From: Piliocolobus tephrosceles | Lineage: Eukaryota; Chordata; Mammalia; Primates; Cercopithecidae | Direction: 5' to 3' | Assembly (NCBI RefSeq): GCF_002776525.5 | Contig: NC_045436.1 | Location: 48,169,365-48,233,364, forward strand | DNA length: 64,000 nucleotides | Shown: piece by piece, positions 46,076 to 58,257 of the stretch | How positions within the stretch are numbered: the stretch's first letter is position 1 | Layout of the letters: each line of letters starts with the position of its first letter | Program-made: the position numbers and the translations under genes | The notes under the pieces: generated by a model | The model's database searches: none | The model's input: only the letters and a program-made list of their open reading frames with translations | What the model was told of the DNA's origin: nothing

Positions 46076-46560
46076 GAATTTTTTTGACTCTTTCCTTTCT
46101 GGTATTCCCCTACTCCTCTCAGCAGCCACATGTCCCTGGCTTCAGTTTTCTGCCTTCTCTGGCAAGAAAGCAAATATGTTTTCCTTGTTTATGCCTCTCT
46201 AAGAGAGGAGAAAATGAGGAACCTACTTCTAAATCCCCTCAAGGCCCTCTTCTGAATACATACAAAGGAATGCTTCTATTCATTCTCCAAGTAGTTGCTC
46301 TTTGTATTAAAGCCAAGTTTTATAGCTCTTTTCTGCAAAGACGTAATCCACTAGCACCTTGGCCTATTATTCCCATAAGCAGATGCCCCCCAGATCATTT
46401 GTTTCTAAGGAAAACAAAATTCCTTCCTCTCCAATGATCTTCAAAAGTCAAAAAAAACCCTATATTTTTTAAAGAAGATGAAATTAAATGATTTTCAGTG
46501 TAAATGATTAAATTTCTAAAAATTTTTGTTCTTACATCTTTAAAAATCGATAATGGAAAC
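46076..46560. other. Unassigned sequence; 117-codon open frame at 46084-46437
   Basis: The frame (MTLSFLVFPYSS..) has no known domain and no sign of splice structure. I read it as non-coding. Confidence 0.4.
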
Positions 46561-46566
46561 CAGATA

Positions 46567-46862
46567 AAGAACCTTCTAGGCGGCCGGGCGCGGTGGCTCA
46601 AGCCTGTAATCCCAGCACTTTCGGAGGCCGAGACGGGCGGATCACGAGTTCAGGAGATGGAGACCATCCTGGCTAATACGGTGAAACCCCGTCTCTACCA
46701 AAAAATACAAAAAACTAGCCGGGCGAGGTGGCGGGCGCCTGTAGTCCCAGCTACTGGGGAGGCTGAGGCAGGAGAATGGCCTAAACCCGGGAGGCGGAGC
46801 TTGCAGTGAGCTGAGATCCGGCCACTGCGCTCCAGCCTGGGCGACAGAGTGAGACTCCGCCT

Positions 46863-46897
<35 letters not shown>

Positions 46898-46997
46898 NNN
46901 NNNNNNNNNNNNNNNNNNNNNNNNNNNNNNNNNNNNNNNNNNNNNNNNNNNNNNNNNNNNNNNNNNNNNNNNNNNNNNNNNNNNNNNNNNNNNNNNN

Positions 46998-47039
<42 letters not shown>

Positions 47040-47110
47040 AGAACCTTGTAGGCGAAGGAGCAAGACTCCGTCTCAAAAGAAAAAAAAAAAAAAAAAGAAG
47101 AAGCTTCTAG
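46567..47110 (+). mobile_element. Old World monkey AluYR-type SINE around an N gap
   Basis: Body from 46582 (GGCCGGGCGCGGTGGCTCAAGCC) with GCCGGGCGAGGTGGCGG, GGCCTAAACCC and GAGATCCGGCCACTGC, which mark cercopithecid young Alus. The A tail runs into N at 46898-46997. Target copies are AAGAACCTTCTAG (46567-46579) and AAGAAGCTTCTAG (47098-47110). Between gap and right target lies a second Alu 3' end (see the separate note). Confidence 0.9.
46898..46997. other. Assembly gap, 100 N, inside poly-A
   Basis: Exactly 100 N with A-runs of more than 30 bases on both sides. Long frames called across it are poly-A artefacts. Confidence 1.
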
Positions 47111-47111
47111 T

Positions 47112-47300
47112 ATTTTTAAAGTATTCATTAAGTGCCTACCAACACAGTACTAAACCCTTCTTCTTATCTCACTTTTTCCATTAGCACTGTCAGATGTATT
47201 CTATTTCCAGTTAACACCTGAGGAAACTGAGGTTCAGAAAGTTTTAGGAAGTAGCAAGACTAACCTTCCATCCCTTGTCTTCTGAATGCAAGTCCACTGT
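47112..47300 (-). repeat. MIR SINE, antisense
   Basis: TTCATTAAGTGCCTACCAACACAG..TTTCCAGTTAACACCTGAGGAAACTGAGGTTCAGAAAG..AGTAGCAAGAC is reversed MIR. Confidence 0.88.
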
Positions 47301-47409
47301 TGTTTCTATTAAGACATGGTTTCCAGTGGAAGGTAAGATGTATAACTTTGCAAAAATTTTCCAGAACTTAAAAGGAATTACAAATATAAATTCTTAAATC
47401 ATTTTTCAT

Positions 47410-47520
47410 TGAAGCCTTCAGTTATTTATCTATGTAATGAAGACCAAATTTGTGTTAGGCACAAGGATGAATATGAGTGGCCATGCCCTAAAAGGAATTT
47501 ACAATCTAAGGAAATATGTA
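47410..47520 (-). repeat. L2 3'-end fragment
   Basis: GTTATTTATCTATGTAATGAAGACC..GTTAGGCACAAGGATGAATATGAG..TGCCCTAAAAGGAATTTACAATCTAAGG resembles the reversed L2 3' end. Confidence 0.6.
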
Positions 47521-48160
47521 TGTATAATTATTTCATAATTATACATTATACAGTGACTTACTCTGTCACTAAACCCATATGCTCATAACAAAGTTTGCTT
47601 CAATACAGAAAAGACATCAAAGTTTATGGTGAATTGCTTATTAGTTACAAACTTCTATAACCTGGTAGTTCTCAAGTGAAAGGAGTAATATTTGTTTGTC
47701 TTATGTAACAAACTACAAACATCAATGTGAACATTATGAGCATTGGTTCATGATTCATTTGGTGTAGATCTTTCATGAAATAATAAGATTAAAAGATGTT
47801 TATAAAGAATTTTAACCACCAAATATAAAACAGCAGATCCAAGTCTTTCTTGGGACATTGGGAAAGAACCAGTGCCAAATCAGAGACCTGTTACTACTCA
47901 TATCCTTTACAAAAGATGTAATGCAGGAACTATGCATGCATAGGATCTATCATTTTTTCCAGATCAACGTGGAATTATGAGGCAATGGCAATGACCACTG
48001 AAGAATTGTTAAGAGGCTAGATATAAAAACAATGACCTCAAATAACAAAGCTAATAAACAATAGCAAGGAAGACAGGTAGTTGGGAGGGATTAAAAAATG
48101 GGTTTTGTTGAACTGTGTTTATTCAAAATGCCAGAACTGGAGGCAAATTCTACTAATTGC
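47521..48160. other. Unassigned sequence
   Basis: Nothing recognised. Confidence 0.4.
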
Positions 48161-48202
48161 ACTAAGAACAGAATGAAGTAATCCCAAATATCTTAATCTA
48201 AG

Positions 48203-48614
<412 letters not shown>

Positions 48615-48669
48615 AATGCCCTGAGATCAGAATGAAGTAATCCAGGATATCTTAGTCTAGAGTTCAGAG

Positions 48670-50390
48670 GACTTTTCAATTATGTGCGAGCACAATGATT
48701 TAGAGGGAAATTGACAGGGAGACAGAGAAAAGAATCAGCCAGAGACCAACAAAAATGATGAAGAAGGTTTGTAGAAAAGAAAAAAAAAAAAAAAAGAGAA
48801 AGAAAGGAAAGAAACGACATTTCAATCAGAACTAAAAGAGGAAGAATAAGCTAGGATTTAAACCAAACAGAATGAAGATAGTCCAGAAACCAAAGTGAGG
48901 CCAAAGGCAATTGTTCAACCTGGGGTAAGATTATTGGTGAACAAGTGGAAAAGTTCCAAGTACTTCAAATATGACATTGAACAAGTGAAAGAGTCTTGAG
49001 AGAAATGGCAGGAGCCGAGGAGGCAGTGATGCTTGAAGTGTTTAGAAAAGATTGTTGAATAACCTAAGTGTGTGCAGGGCAACAAACCAAGGTGGAGCTC
49101 ATGCACCAAAGGTCCTCGGCAGTATTAAAGTATAAATGTCACTTGAACACTGAAAGGAATAGCCTATCGTTAGTATTACAGATGAGAGAATGGAAGCTCA
49201 GTGACTAGGTGGGAAAATTTCCTCTATCATAACAATCACCATAAGTATTAGGGAAATCGTATTCCTGAACTGCAGAGAGCTGCCCTTGCTAAGTCATTCA
49301 GACATGAGCCAGGGCACTCTGAACAGATGAAATGAGGGCTCGCCATGTGCACATCTGCCCTAATAACACAATGCCTGGAAGATTTAAGAAAAGGTGACAA
49401 GACACAGAGAGAAGTAAAATGAGTGTGGGCTGAGTACAGAAAAGGACCAGATAGGAGAGGAAAGACGGGGAAAGAGGGAGGAAAAGAGAGAGAAGAGCGT
49501 ATTAGTAGAAGAGAAGTCACAGTGCCAGACATTTGGGTCAGGAATGCCATTCCTTCTCTGGCTCCTAGACCTTACAGAGTAAGTTCTTCCATTTGGTAGA
49601 ATAGTCCATGTCTGAAAGAGGTAAAGGTAGTCCAAGAGGAATTCTAGGTTCAAGGAAGATGTGAAGAGCTTTCCTGCATTTTAATTTCTGTCATTTTCTT
49701 TCCTCCCAATAACCATTTTATTCTTAGGATGAGTTAGCCAGTGACCAGCAAAGAGAATATTCATTAGAAGTTCATTTTCCCTTAATGTAAAACAAGCAGC
49801 CTTGGAGAGGATTTTAAATTTAAACCAGAACAATGCACTGTGTCAGTAGCCCACACTGAAGGACAAAAATCTAATTTTGCTTCCTAAGGTATGACTATAC
49901 ATTTGGTCTGATATATAAAATAGCTCACATCCAAATAACTCTTGTCATCTTCAGAATGTCATCTTAGGAAGCTATAAATGTATTTTTCAAATAAAGTACT
50001 AGATATGTTCTGCTATTTGGCCCACACATCCAAAGCTAATCTCCATTAACTGCTCCCATAATATTCTGTGGAAAGGGCAACTCCATGCACTCAGGAGAGA
50101 ATTTGCCTGTCCACACCAGCCACAGTTGATTTTACCAGGAATAAACTCCTGGCATATGGATACAATCAATTGGCTGACTGTCTGATTTTCTTCCATGAGA
50201 ATTTTAACTAATTTCAGAATAGTTAAAATTTTAACTAATTTTAGATATTAGCATAAAGTTTCTCATCCAGAGTCCAAAAATACACAGATGTCTGCCACCA
50301 TTCTCTTTTCCAAAACCATCATAGACAAGAATAATTAATGGCAAGACTCCTTTGCACTGAATGCTTACTTAGTTTCCTGATTCACCTCCA
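48670..50390. other. Unassigned sequence
   Basis: 1.7 kb with no recognised gene or repeat except a 19-base A-run near 48778-48796 and the word AATTTTAACTAATTT repeated at 50200-50242. Confidence 0.4.
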
Positions 50391-50392
50391 AC

Positions 50393-50746
50393 AGTGAGTA
50401 TCTGGGGTCGGGCGCGGTGGCTCACGCCTGTAATCCCAACACTTTGGGAGGCCAAGGTGGGCAGATCACGAGGTAAGGAGATAGAGACCATCCTGGCTAA
50501 CACGGTGAAACCCTGTCTCTACTAAATGTACAAAAAAAAATAAAAAAAAAAAAAAAAAAACCTTACCGGGCGTGGTGGTGGGCGCCCCATGTGTCTCGTC
50601 CCAGCTACTCGGGAGGCTGAGGCAGGAGAATGGCGTGAACCCGGGAGGCGGAGCTTGCAGTGAGTGAGATGGCGCCACTGCACTCCAGCCTGGGAGACAG
50701 AGCGAGACTCTGTCTAAAAAAAAAAAAAAAAAAGAGTGAGTACCTG
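50393..50746 (+). mobile_element. AluY SINE with 12-bp target repeats
   Basis: Body 50405-50734 between AGTGAGTATCTG (50393-50404) and AGTGAGTACCTG (50735-50746). The linker is expanded to AAAAAAAAATA(18) and GCGCCCCATGTGTCTCGTCCC shows a small change in the right monomer. Confidence 0.95.
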
Positions 50747-50827
50747 CGCAGCCACTGTCAACCAGTTGAAGCTAGCACTGAAGGCCACATTATCACTTCA
50801 TCCCTAATAAAGTCAGTGGTAGGTGTG

Positions 50828-50945
50828 TTGAAATGGAAAGAATGTATACTATTAAGACTGAGGAAACTGAGGACTAGGAAGCTTAGCCAAATTGCCCAGA
50901 ATGGCAGTCAATGTCTGTACCTGAAAGATGTATGGTTTGTTAATT
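50828..50945 (-). repeat. MIR fragment, antisense
   Basis: ATTAAGACTGAGGAAACTGAGGACTAGGAAGCTTAGCCAAATTGCCCAGAATGGC is the reversed MIR core. Confidence 0.75.
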
Positions 50946-51885
50946 GACACCATGAACGTGAAACCACCTGCTATTTTCTCTTCTTGCCAAAATTTCACTT
51001 GCATTGCATATACTTTGCATGACAGTAATAGTAGCCACATATTAACCTGGTTGTCCCAGTTTTTAAAACACATACCTAAACTGAAGATTTGCAAAAGTTA
51101 TAATATTAACAGAGCTGGCCTTAAAATTCGTTTAGATACTAAGAAGTTATGATTCAACAAATAGCTTAAATCATGAAATTCCCAGAGATATTTTCCCCCA
51201 AGGCAAAAAGTATATCTAATGTTTCATGTCTATTCTTTGTTACTTTTCTGTGCTTTTATATAATAAAAAAGAATTAAAAGTGGCTTTAAAACTAACAGCT
51301 AAGAATTATATATCCAGAAGGAAAAGAAATATCAGGATAATAGAATAATATTTTTTATGAAACATAAGTGGCAGTCTGGGTGGCATATTTTAAATTAGGT
51401 TTTCTGGAAAATCAATCTTTGGACACATAGATTTAAAAAAGATTTGAAACAAATGACAAATGAGAGCAAGTAGATGGGTTGATGGCTGGAAGTAAAAAGC
51501 AGTCAAACGCATGCCACGTAGTAGCTCAGAAGAAACTGTCAAAGAATATATGAGAAAAACAAAAACTGGCTTGCTAAAAACAGTAAGGTTCTTAACCAGA
51601 GCAAAGAATACTGGCTGAAAAGGTGGAAACTTATGTGTCAGGCCTGAGTAGTAGATGTTAAAGTAACATCCTTGGAAGCAGAGACAGAGTGGTAAAAATG
51701 GAAGCTCAGAAAGATGAAGATTTTGTTGGGAGAAAACAATTCCCTAACACAACTTAAAAGATACAGGAAGCAGTTTTATAAATAATACTAATAAAGCGAC
51801 TTAAAATTTTCAGTCATTATTTCTCTATTTCCATCTTTAAGATATAGCTTAAGCAGGCCTTTTTAAATGAAAGTTAACCTAGTAG
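50946..51885. other. Unassigned sequence
   Basis: Nothing recognised. Confidence 0.4.
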
Positions 51886-51889
51886 GAAG

Positions 51890-52350
51890 CAGGTGCTTGC
51901 TAGCACCCTCGCAATAAAGCACTATAAACTGGGTCAGTTAAACAGGAGAAATTTCTCATCTCACAGGCCTAGAGACTACAGGTCTGAAATGAGGGTGTTG
52001 GTTCTTCTGAGGACTGTGAGGAAACTCTGTTTCATGCCCCTCTCCTAGCTTCCGGCGGTATTCCTTGGCTTGTAGGTGCCTCACCCAATCTCTGTCTTCA
52101 TCTTTACTTGGCTTTCTCCCTATGTGCATGTCTGTCTCCAAGTCCAAATTTCTCTTTTATTAGGACACCATTCATAATAGCTTTGGGCCCATTTTAACTA
52201 ATTACATCTGCAAAAACCCTATTTCCAAATAAGATCACATTCCCAGGTAGTAGAGATTAAGACTTCAACATATGAATTTGGAACATATGAATTCAATATA
52301 TGAATTCATCATATGAATTTGTAAGGGAGCACACAATTCAACCCATCGCA
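51890..52350 (-). mobile_element. MLT1-type MaLR LTR, antisense
   Basis: CATCTCACAGGCCTAGAGACTACAGGTCTGAAATGAGGGTGTTGG, TAGCTTCCGGCGG..TTCCTTGGCTTGTAGGTGC, CAATCTCTGTCTTCATC, TATTAGGACACCATTCATAATAG and CAACATATGAATTTG are reversed MLT1. ATATGAATTC words are multiplied at 52268-52320. Confidence 0.8.
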
Positions 52351-52539
52351 AGATGGGAGAACCAATCACTCTCTAGCTATTGCTAGAGGGTTTCAAAGCA
52401 TCTTCTCAACTCAGTTATCTGGAGGAGAAAGGGAGATATCAAACACAAATCATCTAGGACTGGAGGTTTTACGCATACAGAGCTTATCAACTACCCAGGG
52501 ATCAGATTGAAGGCCATGAGCCAATACCCTCACCTTAAA

Positions 52540-53085
52540 GCAGAGTTTTTCAACCTAGACCCGACTGATAGTTTAGTTCAGATAATTCATCAGGGTTAGG
52601 AGAGGACTGTACTGGGTACTGTGAAAGGTTGTTTGTTTGTTTGTTTGTTTGTTTGAGATGGAGTTTCACTCTTGTTGCCCAGGCTGGAGTGCAATGGCGC
52701 GATCTCAGCTCACTGCAACATCCGCCTCCTGGGTTCAGGTGATTCTCCTGCCCCAGCCTCCTGAGTAGCTGGGATTACAGGTATCCGCCACCATGCCAGG
52801 CTCATTTTATAATTTTTTATTAGAGCTGGGTTTCTCCATGTTGGTCAGGCTGGTCTGAAACTCCTGACCTCAAGTGATCTGCCCACCTCTGCCTCACAAA
52901 GTGCTGGGATAACAGGTGTGAGCCACCACGCCTGGCCGACTGTGGAAGTTTTAACAACACCTCTGCTTTACCTACTTGAAGCCAATAGTACTGCCCTTTC
53001 CCCAGTTGTGACAATCAAAAATGTCTCCAGACATCTTCAGTATCCCTTGGGAGGCAACACAGAAAGGACTTGAAAATCACTGTTG
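52540..53085 (-). mobile_element. MER20 (hAT-Charlie) split by an Alu
   Basis: AGAGTTTTTCAACCTAGACC..GATAATTCATC before the Alu and AGTACTGCCCTTTCCCCAGTTGTGACAATCAAAAATGTCTCCAGACATC..CTTGAAAATCACTG after it are the two parts of a reversed MER20. Confidence 0.85.
52628..52938 (-). mobile_element. AluS SINE in MER20
   Basis: Antisense Alu with a (GTTT)n tail at its left. ACTGTGAAAG and ACTGTGGAAG flank it as imperfect target copies. Confidence 0.93.
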
Positions 53086-53089
53086 GAAA

Positions 53090-53614
53090 AGAAAATGACG
53101 AAATTTTCAAAAAGAAAATTTAGTTGTCAGAGTTTTGGTTCAGGACCCAAACTAAGCATGGGGCTAAAGTCAATACAAGAGTTACATATCTAGCTAAGTC
53201 TAAAAAGAGAGAAGGATAAGGATTAGGCTTAAGTATAATGGAAAAAGTCAAGAAAGGTAATAAAACTAGATATTCCTTTTGAATAGTTAACTTCCGTATC
53301 AGTTGTGTTTGTTGAAAAAAAAGATTGTCTCTCTTAAGTTTATACATCAATTAACATATTTTAGCTATTGCAGAAGACAGATTTCTTATGGCAGATATAT
53401 GTTGCCACACTCAATATTAGATGTTTTAACATTGTGTATGTATGTATGTATATTTTCAACACTAATTCTTAACTTAGAATTCAATGAGGAAGTCACCATT
53501 ACTGAAACTAAGTGTCCTCTTATGCCTGAAAATTAGTCAGCATATTTTGAAGGGAAAGGGCAATCCAAATGAAGCCCAGTAAAGAATAATTGAACTAACA
53601 CACACCCTCTGAGG
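53090..53614. other. Unassigned sequence
   Basis: Nothing recognised apart from a few TGTA units at 53435-53451. Confidence 0.4.
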
Positions 53615-53864
53615 GAGTAGAAAATTGCATAACTTCATACGTATTCTGTGGAACCATGATGAACATAATGAAAAAATCAAGTTTCGAATGAGAAAATTGC
53701 ATAACTTTGTACATCACACAGGCATCTGAGCCAGGAGCAGCCTCAGCTGGGAGACATTTTGACAGCTTGGACACTGGGATCCATGGACCAGACGGCAGCC
53801 ACTATGCTATTCCAAGAAGGAAGAATGAGTGAGCCCGCACATGCCCAGGAGTGTACTTGCTGCC

Positions 53865-54535
53865 CTGCTGTGAGCTGCTATTGGGACTGAGACTGAGTGG
53901 ACCACACTCCCTACAGCTTTTTGTTCATGCTGCTTGCATGGATGGTGACCCACTCTCTCTGGTCCCAGGTCTTAAGGCACCATTTTGGGAGTTTAAAATG
54001 GGGCTGTGGCCCACCCTCAGCCCGAGCTCAGACTGACGCAGCTGTAGTCAACACCAAGCCCCAAAGGGACAGGGAGACCAGGCCATCCTACACAAATCTA
54101 GGACAATACCTACTGCTCTGCAGTAGGCTGCTGTGAGAGTGAGACATGCAAATTTACACTTTCTACAGTTTCTTGCCCACACTATTTGCCTGGGCGGTGC
54201 TCCACCCTCCCTGGTCTTAGGCCCAAGGAGTCACTTTTGAGAGTATAATACCGAGCCGCTCCCCACACTCAGCCTGAGTTTAGGCTGAAGCAACTGCAGC
54301 CACCATGCAGCCAAGGAGGGGCAGGAGAGTCAGGTTCTCTTCCATGTACCTAGGGCAATAACCAGCACCCTTTGTTAGGCTGCTGCAAGACTAAGATTTG
54401 AGCAGGCTGCATTCCACATAGCTTCTTGCCCATGCTGCTCCATGACAGGGACCCTATCCTCTCTGGTTACAAACCCACAGCGGGCACTATTTTGAGAGTT
54501 TAGAGACATTGTTTGGCGATTTGGCAGTGGTGGCC
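53865..54535 (+). promoter_or_regulatory. L1PB 5' UTR with about 250-bp tandem units
   Basis: Three units begin near 53867, 54126 and 54378, each with GCTGCTGTGAG/GCTGCTGCAAG, then CTACAGCTTTTTGTTCATGCTGC-type, CTCTCTGGTC..AAGG and ACTATTTTGAGAGTTTA-type phrases. The third unit is partial. The region would have held the internal promoter; multiple units recall monomer promoters of other L1 lineages. Confidence 0.75.
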
Positions 54536-55469
54536 AAAGCAGGCACTGTAGTCTGCTTTGCAGGCCTGAGATTGGAGCACTTGCTCTGGAGTTTGTAGGC
54601 CTGAGATTAGAGTACCACAAAGTAGGCATTATAGTCTGCTTTGCAGACCTGAGATTGGAGCGCTTTCTCTGGAGTTGGGGAAGGGCCTCCACAGCCAGAA
54701 TTGAGTGGCAAGTATGGGGAAGGCTGCAGCAGTAGGCACTGGAATTAGGCTGTCTCCTGTCACAGGACTGGAGAGGGTGGAGAGTAGCTGAAGTTGAGGT
54801 TTCTCAAGGGTGACGAGACTGCATCCAGGAATAGATCTGTGACCTGAAACTAGTCTGTGTGTGATATAACTGGGACCTCCAGCCTGCTTCCTTGTTTGAC
54901 TTGAGGGCAGTACCCCACCAGCTCTTAATAAGAGATGGGAGGTAAAACCACCCTCCTTGGATGTCTAACCCTCAGTATGGACCACCTTAAGGGAAGGGGG
55001 AGCACAGTCTGCCAAAGCCCTTCTTGGGTCAAGGAAATGTGAGCAGGGCATCAGCCACTGAAGACAGCACCATCAAAGCCCAGGAATGGATATGGAGAGT
55101 GAGTCATCTCTCACCCCTCCCTTACCTCCCCTCCCCAGAGCACTGTTGCAAACACATTGAAATACAAAAGAGCTATGCAGCTGTGTAAGAGTCTATCTGC
55201 CACCCTTTACTCTTAAGTGCCAGCTACTGGACTGCAGCCTGAATTACACCAACAAACAAAATGGCATTGTTACAACTAGCAACATCTGAGGAAGCCACTG
55301 CATGAAAGTATCTGCAACCAGGGAACCCAGACAGAACCATGGAATCCTGAAGACACCCAGAACAAAGCCAATTAATCATATACAATACACAGCACAGTCA
55401 TACCCCCAAGGAAAAAAAAGAATAAAAAGTCAAGAAGCTCTCTATCCAAGTGTGACAAATTAAAAAGAA

Positions 55470-56525
55470 GAAAAAAGACTGTCATCTCTCTCAAATGAGA
55501 AGGAACCCGCACGAGAACACCAGAAATACAAAAACCCAGAGGATTTTGTCACTTCCAAAGGATCCCACTAGCTCCCAAGCAATGAATCCTAACCAGAATT
55601 AAATGTCTGAAATGATAGATAAATAATTCAGACTATAGATGGCAAGAAAACTTAATAAGATCCAAGACGAAGTTGAAATCCACCACGAAGAAGCCAGAAA
55701 AACAATCCAAGATTTGAAAGATAACATCGTTATAGAAGGAACCAAACAGAACTTCTGAAATTGAAAAATTCATTATGGGGACTTCAAAATACAGTTGGAC
55801 ACCCTATCAACAGACTAGACCAAGCAGAATAAAGAATTTCATAGCTCAGAGTTTGGTCTTTTGAATCACCCCAGCCAGACAAAAATAAATAAAATTTTAA
55901 AAATGAACAAACTTTCGAGAAATATGGGATTATATAAAGTGACCAAATCTGTGACTTATTGGCATTTCTAAGAGAGAAGAGAAAATAAGCAAACATATTT
56001 GAGGGTATAATTCAGGAAAATTTCCCCAATTTTGCTAGAGGTTGACATGCAGATACAAGACATCTAGAGAACTGCTATGAGATACTATACAAGATGACTC
56101 CCCCAAAGGCACATTGTCATCACACTATCCAAGGTCAATGTGAAATTTAAAAATCTTAAAGGCAGCAACAGAAAAGGCTCATATTACATATAAAAGGAAG
56201 CCCATCAGACTAACAGCAGACTTCTCAACAGAAACCTTAGAAGCCAGAAGATACTGGGAGGCCCATTTTTAGCATTCGTAAAGAAAGGAAATGCCAGCCA
56301 ACAGTTTTATATCCCATCAAACCAAGCTTCATAAATGAAGCAGGAATAAAGTATTTTCCAGAAAAGCAATTGCTAATGGAATTTATCACCAGGAGATCAG
56401 CCCTACAAGAAATACTTAAGGGGGTTCTAAACACGGAAATGAAAGAACAATACTTGCCACAAAAGCACATGCAAGCACAGTCCACAGACCCTATAAAGCA
56501 ACTACACAATGAAAACTACGGAACT
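55470..56525 (+). pseudogene. L1PB ORF1 remnant
   Basis: ORF1 coiled-coil words (HEEARKTIQDLKDNI near 55680-55730) and the C-terminal domain (KAATEKAHIT-like near 56160, PSNQASxMKQE near 56310-56345, LLMEFITRRSALQEILKGV near 56370-56430) are in order but broken by stops and shifts. Confidence 0.8.
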
Positions 56526-58158
56526 AGCTAATAACAGTGGGATGGGAACAAAACCTCACATATAAATATTCACCTTGAATATAAATAGCCTAAATGTTTC
56601 ACTTAAATGGCCTAAGGTTTTCAGTTAGAAGACATAGAGTGGCAAATTGTAATGACACCCATAGGTGCAAAGTAAAGTGATGGAGAAAGATCCATCATGG
56701 AAATGGAAAACGAAAAATATCAGGGGTCACTGTTCTTACATCAGACAAAATATACTTGAATCCAAAAACAGTAAAAAGGGACAAAAATGGGTACTGCATA
56801 ATGATAAATGGTTCAGTTCAACAAGAAGACTTAACTATCCTAAATATTTATGCAACCAACATTAGGAACATCCAGATTTATAAAACAATTACTACTTGAC
56901 CTAAGAAAACACTTTGACAGACATACAATAATAGTGGAGGACTTCAAGACCCCACTGACAGCATGAGACAGATTATTGATGTAGTAAACTAATAAATAAA
57001 TTTTGAACTTAAATTCAACACTTGACCCATTGGACCTAACAAACATCTAGAGAACACTCCACCCAACAATCACAGAATATACCTTCTTCTCATCTGCACA
57101 TGAAACATACTCTGAGATTGATCACATGCTGAGTCATAAAGCAAGTCTTAATCAACTTTAAATAAAAATGAAATCATATCAAGTATCCTCTGAGACATCA
57201 GTGGAATAAAAATATAAATCAATATCAAGAGAAACTCAGAGCAATCAGGCAAGAGAAAGAAATAAGGAGCATCCAAATAGGAAAACAGAGAGTCAAATTA
57301 TTTCTCTTCACTGATGATGTGACTCTATACCTAGACAACCCTAAAGATTTCACCAGAAGTCTCTAAGACCTGATAAACAACTTCAGTAAACTCTCAGTAT
57401 ACAAAATCAATATGTAAAAATCAGTAGCATTTCTATATATCAATAATGTTCAAGCTGTGAACCAAATCAGAAACAAGAACTTATCATAGCCTCAAAAATA
57501 ATTTAAAACCTAGGAATCCATCTAATGAAGGAGGTGAAAGATCTCTACAAGAACTGCTGTAAGAAATCATAGACAACATAAACAAATGGCAAAACATTTC
57601 ATGCTCATGGATTAAAGAATCAATATCATTAAAATGTCCATACTGCCAACAGCAATCTACAGACTCAGTGCGTTTTTTAATCAAACTACCAATGTCATTT
57701 ATCACAGGATTAGAAAAAAAAAAAACTGTTCTAAAATTCATGAGGAACCAAAAACTGGCCCAAATAGCCAAAGCAATCCTAAGCAAAAAGAATAAAGCTT
57801 GAGGCATCACATTAGCCAACTTCAAACTATACTATAAGGCTACAGTAACCAAAGCAACATGGTACTAGTACAAAACAGCCACATAGGCCAATGGAACATA
57901 ATAGAGATCCCTGAAATAAAGCTCCACACCTACAAGCAAATTGTCTTCAACAAAGTTGACAAAAATAAGCAATGGAGAAAGGATAACCTATTCAATAAAT
58001 GGTGCTGGGAAAATGGGCTAGCCACATGCAGAAGAATGAAACTGGCTCCCTACCTCTCACCATATACAAAAATTATCTCAAGATGGAATAAAGACTTACA
58101 TTTAAGATTTGAACTATTAAAGTCCTAGAAGAAAACCTAGGAAACACCATTCTGGACA

Positions 58159-58257
58159 TCGGCCTTAGGAAAAAAAATATGACCAAGTTCTCAAAAGCAA
58201 TTGCAAGTCGGCCTTGGGAAATAATGTATTACTAAGTCCTCAAAAGCGATTACAACA
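58159..58257. repeat. Two-copy 50-bp tandem duplication in ORF2
   Basis: ATCGGCCTTAGGAAA..AAGTTCTCAAAAGCAATTGCAA is followed by GTCGGCCTTGGGAAA..AAGTCCTCAAAAGCGATTACAA. It adds about 50 bases to the L1PB ORF2. Confidence 0.88.

Noticed and set aside
46084..46437. 117-codon forward frame
   Set aside because: No recognisable domain and no supporting context.
46642..47184. Several 88-144 codon frames
   Set aside because: They are Alu sequence and poly-A/poly-T read through 100 N.
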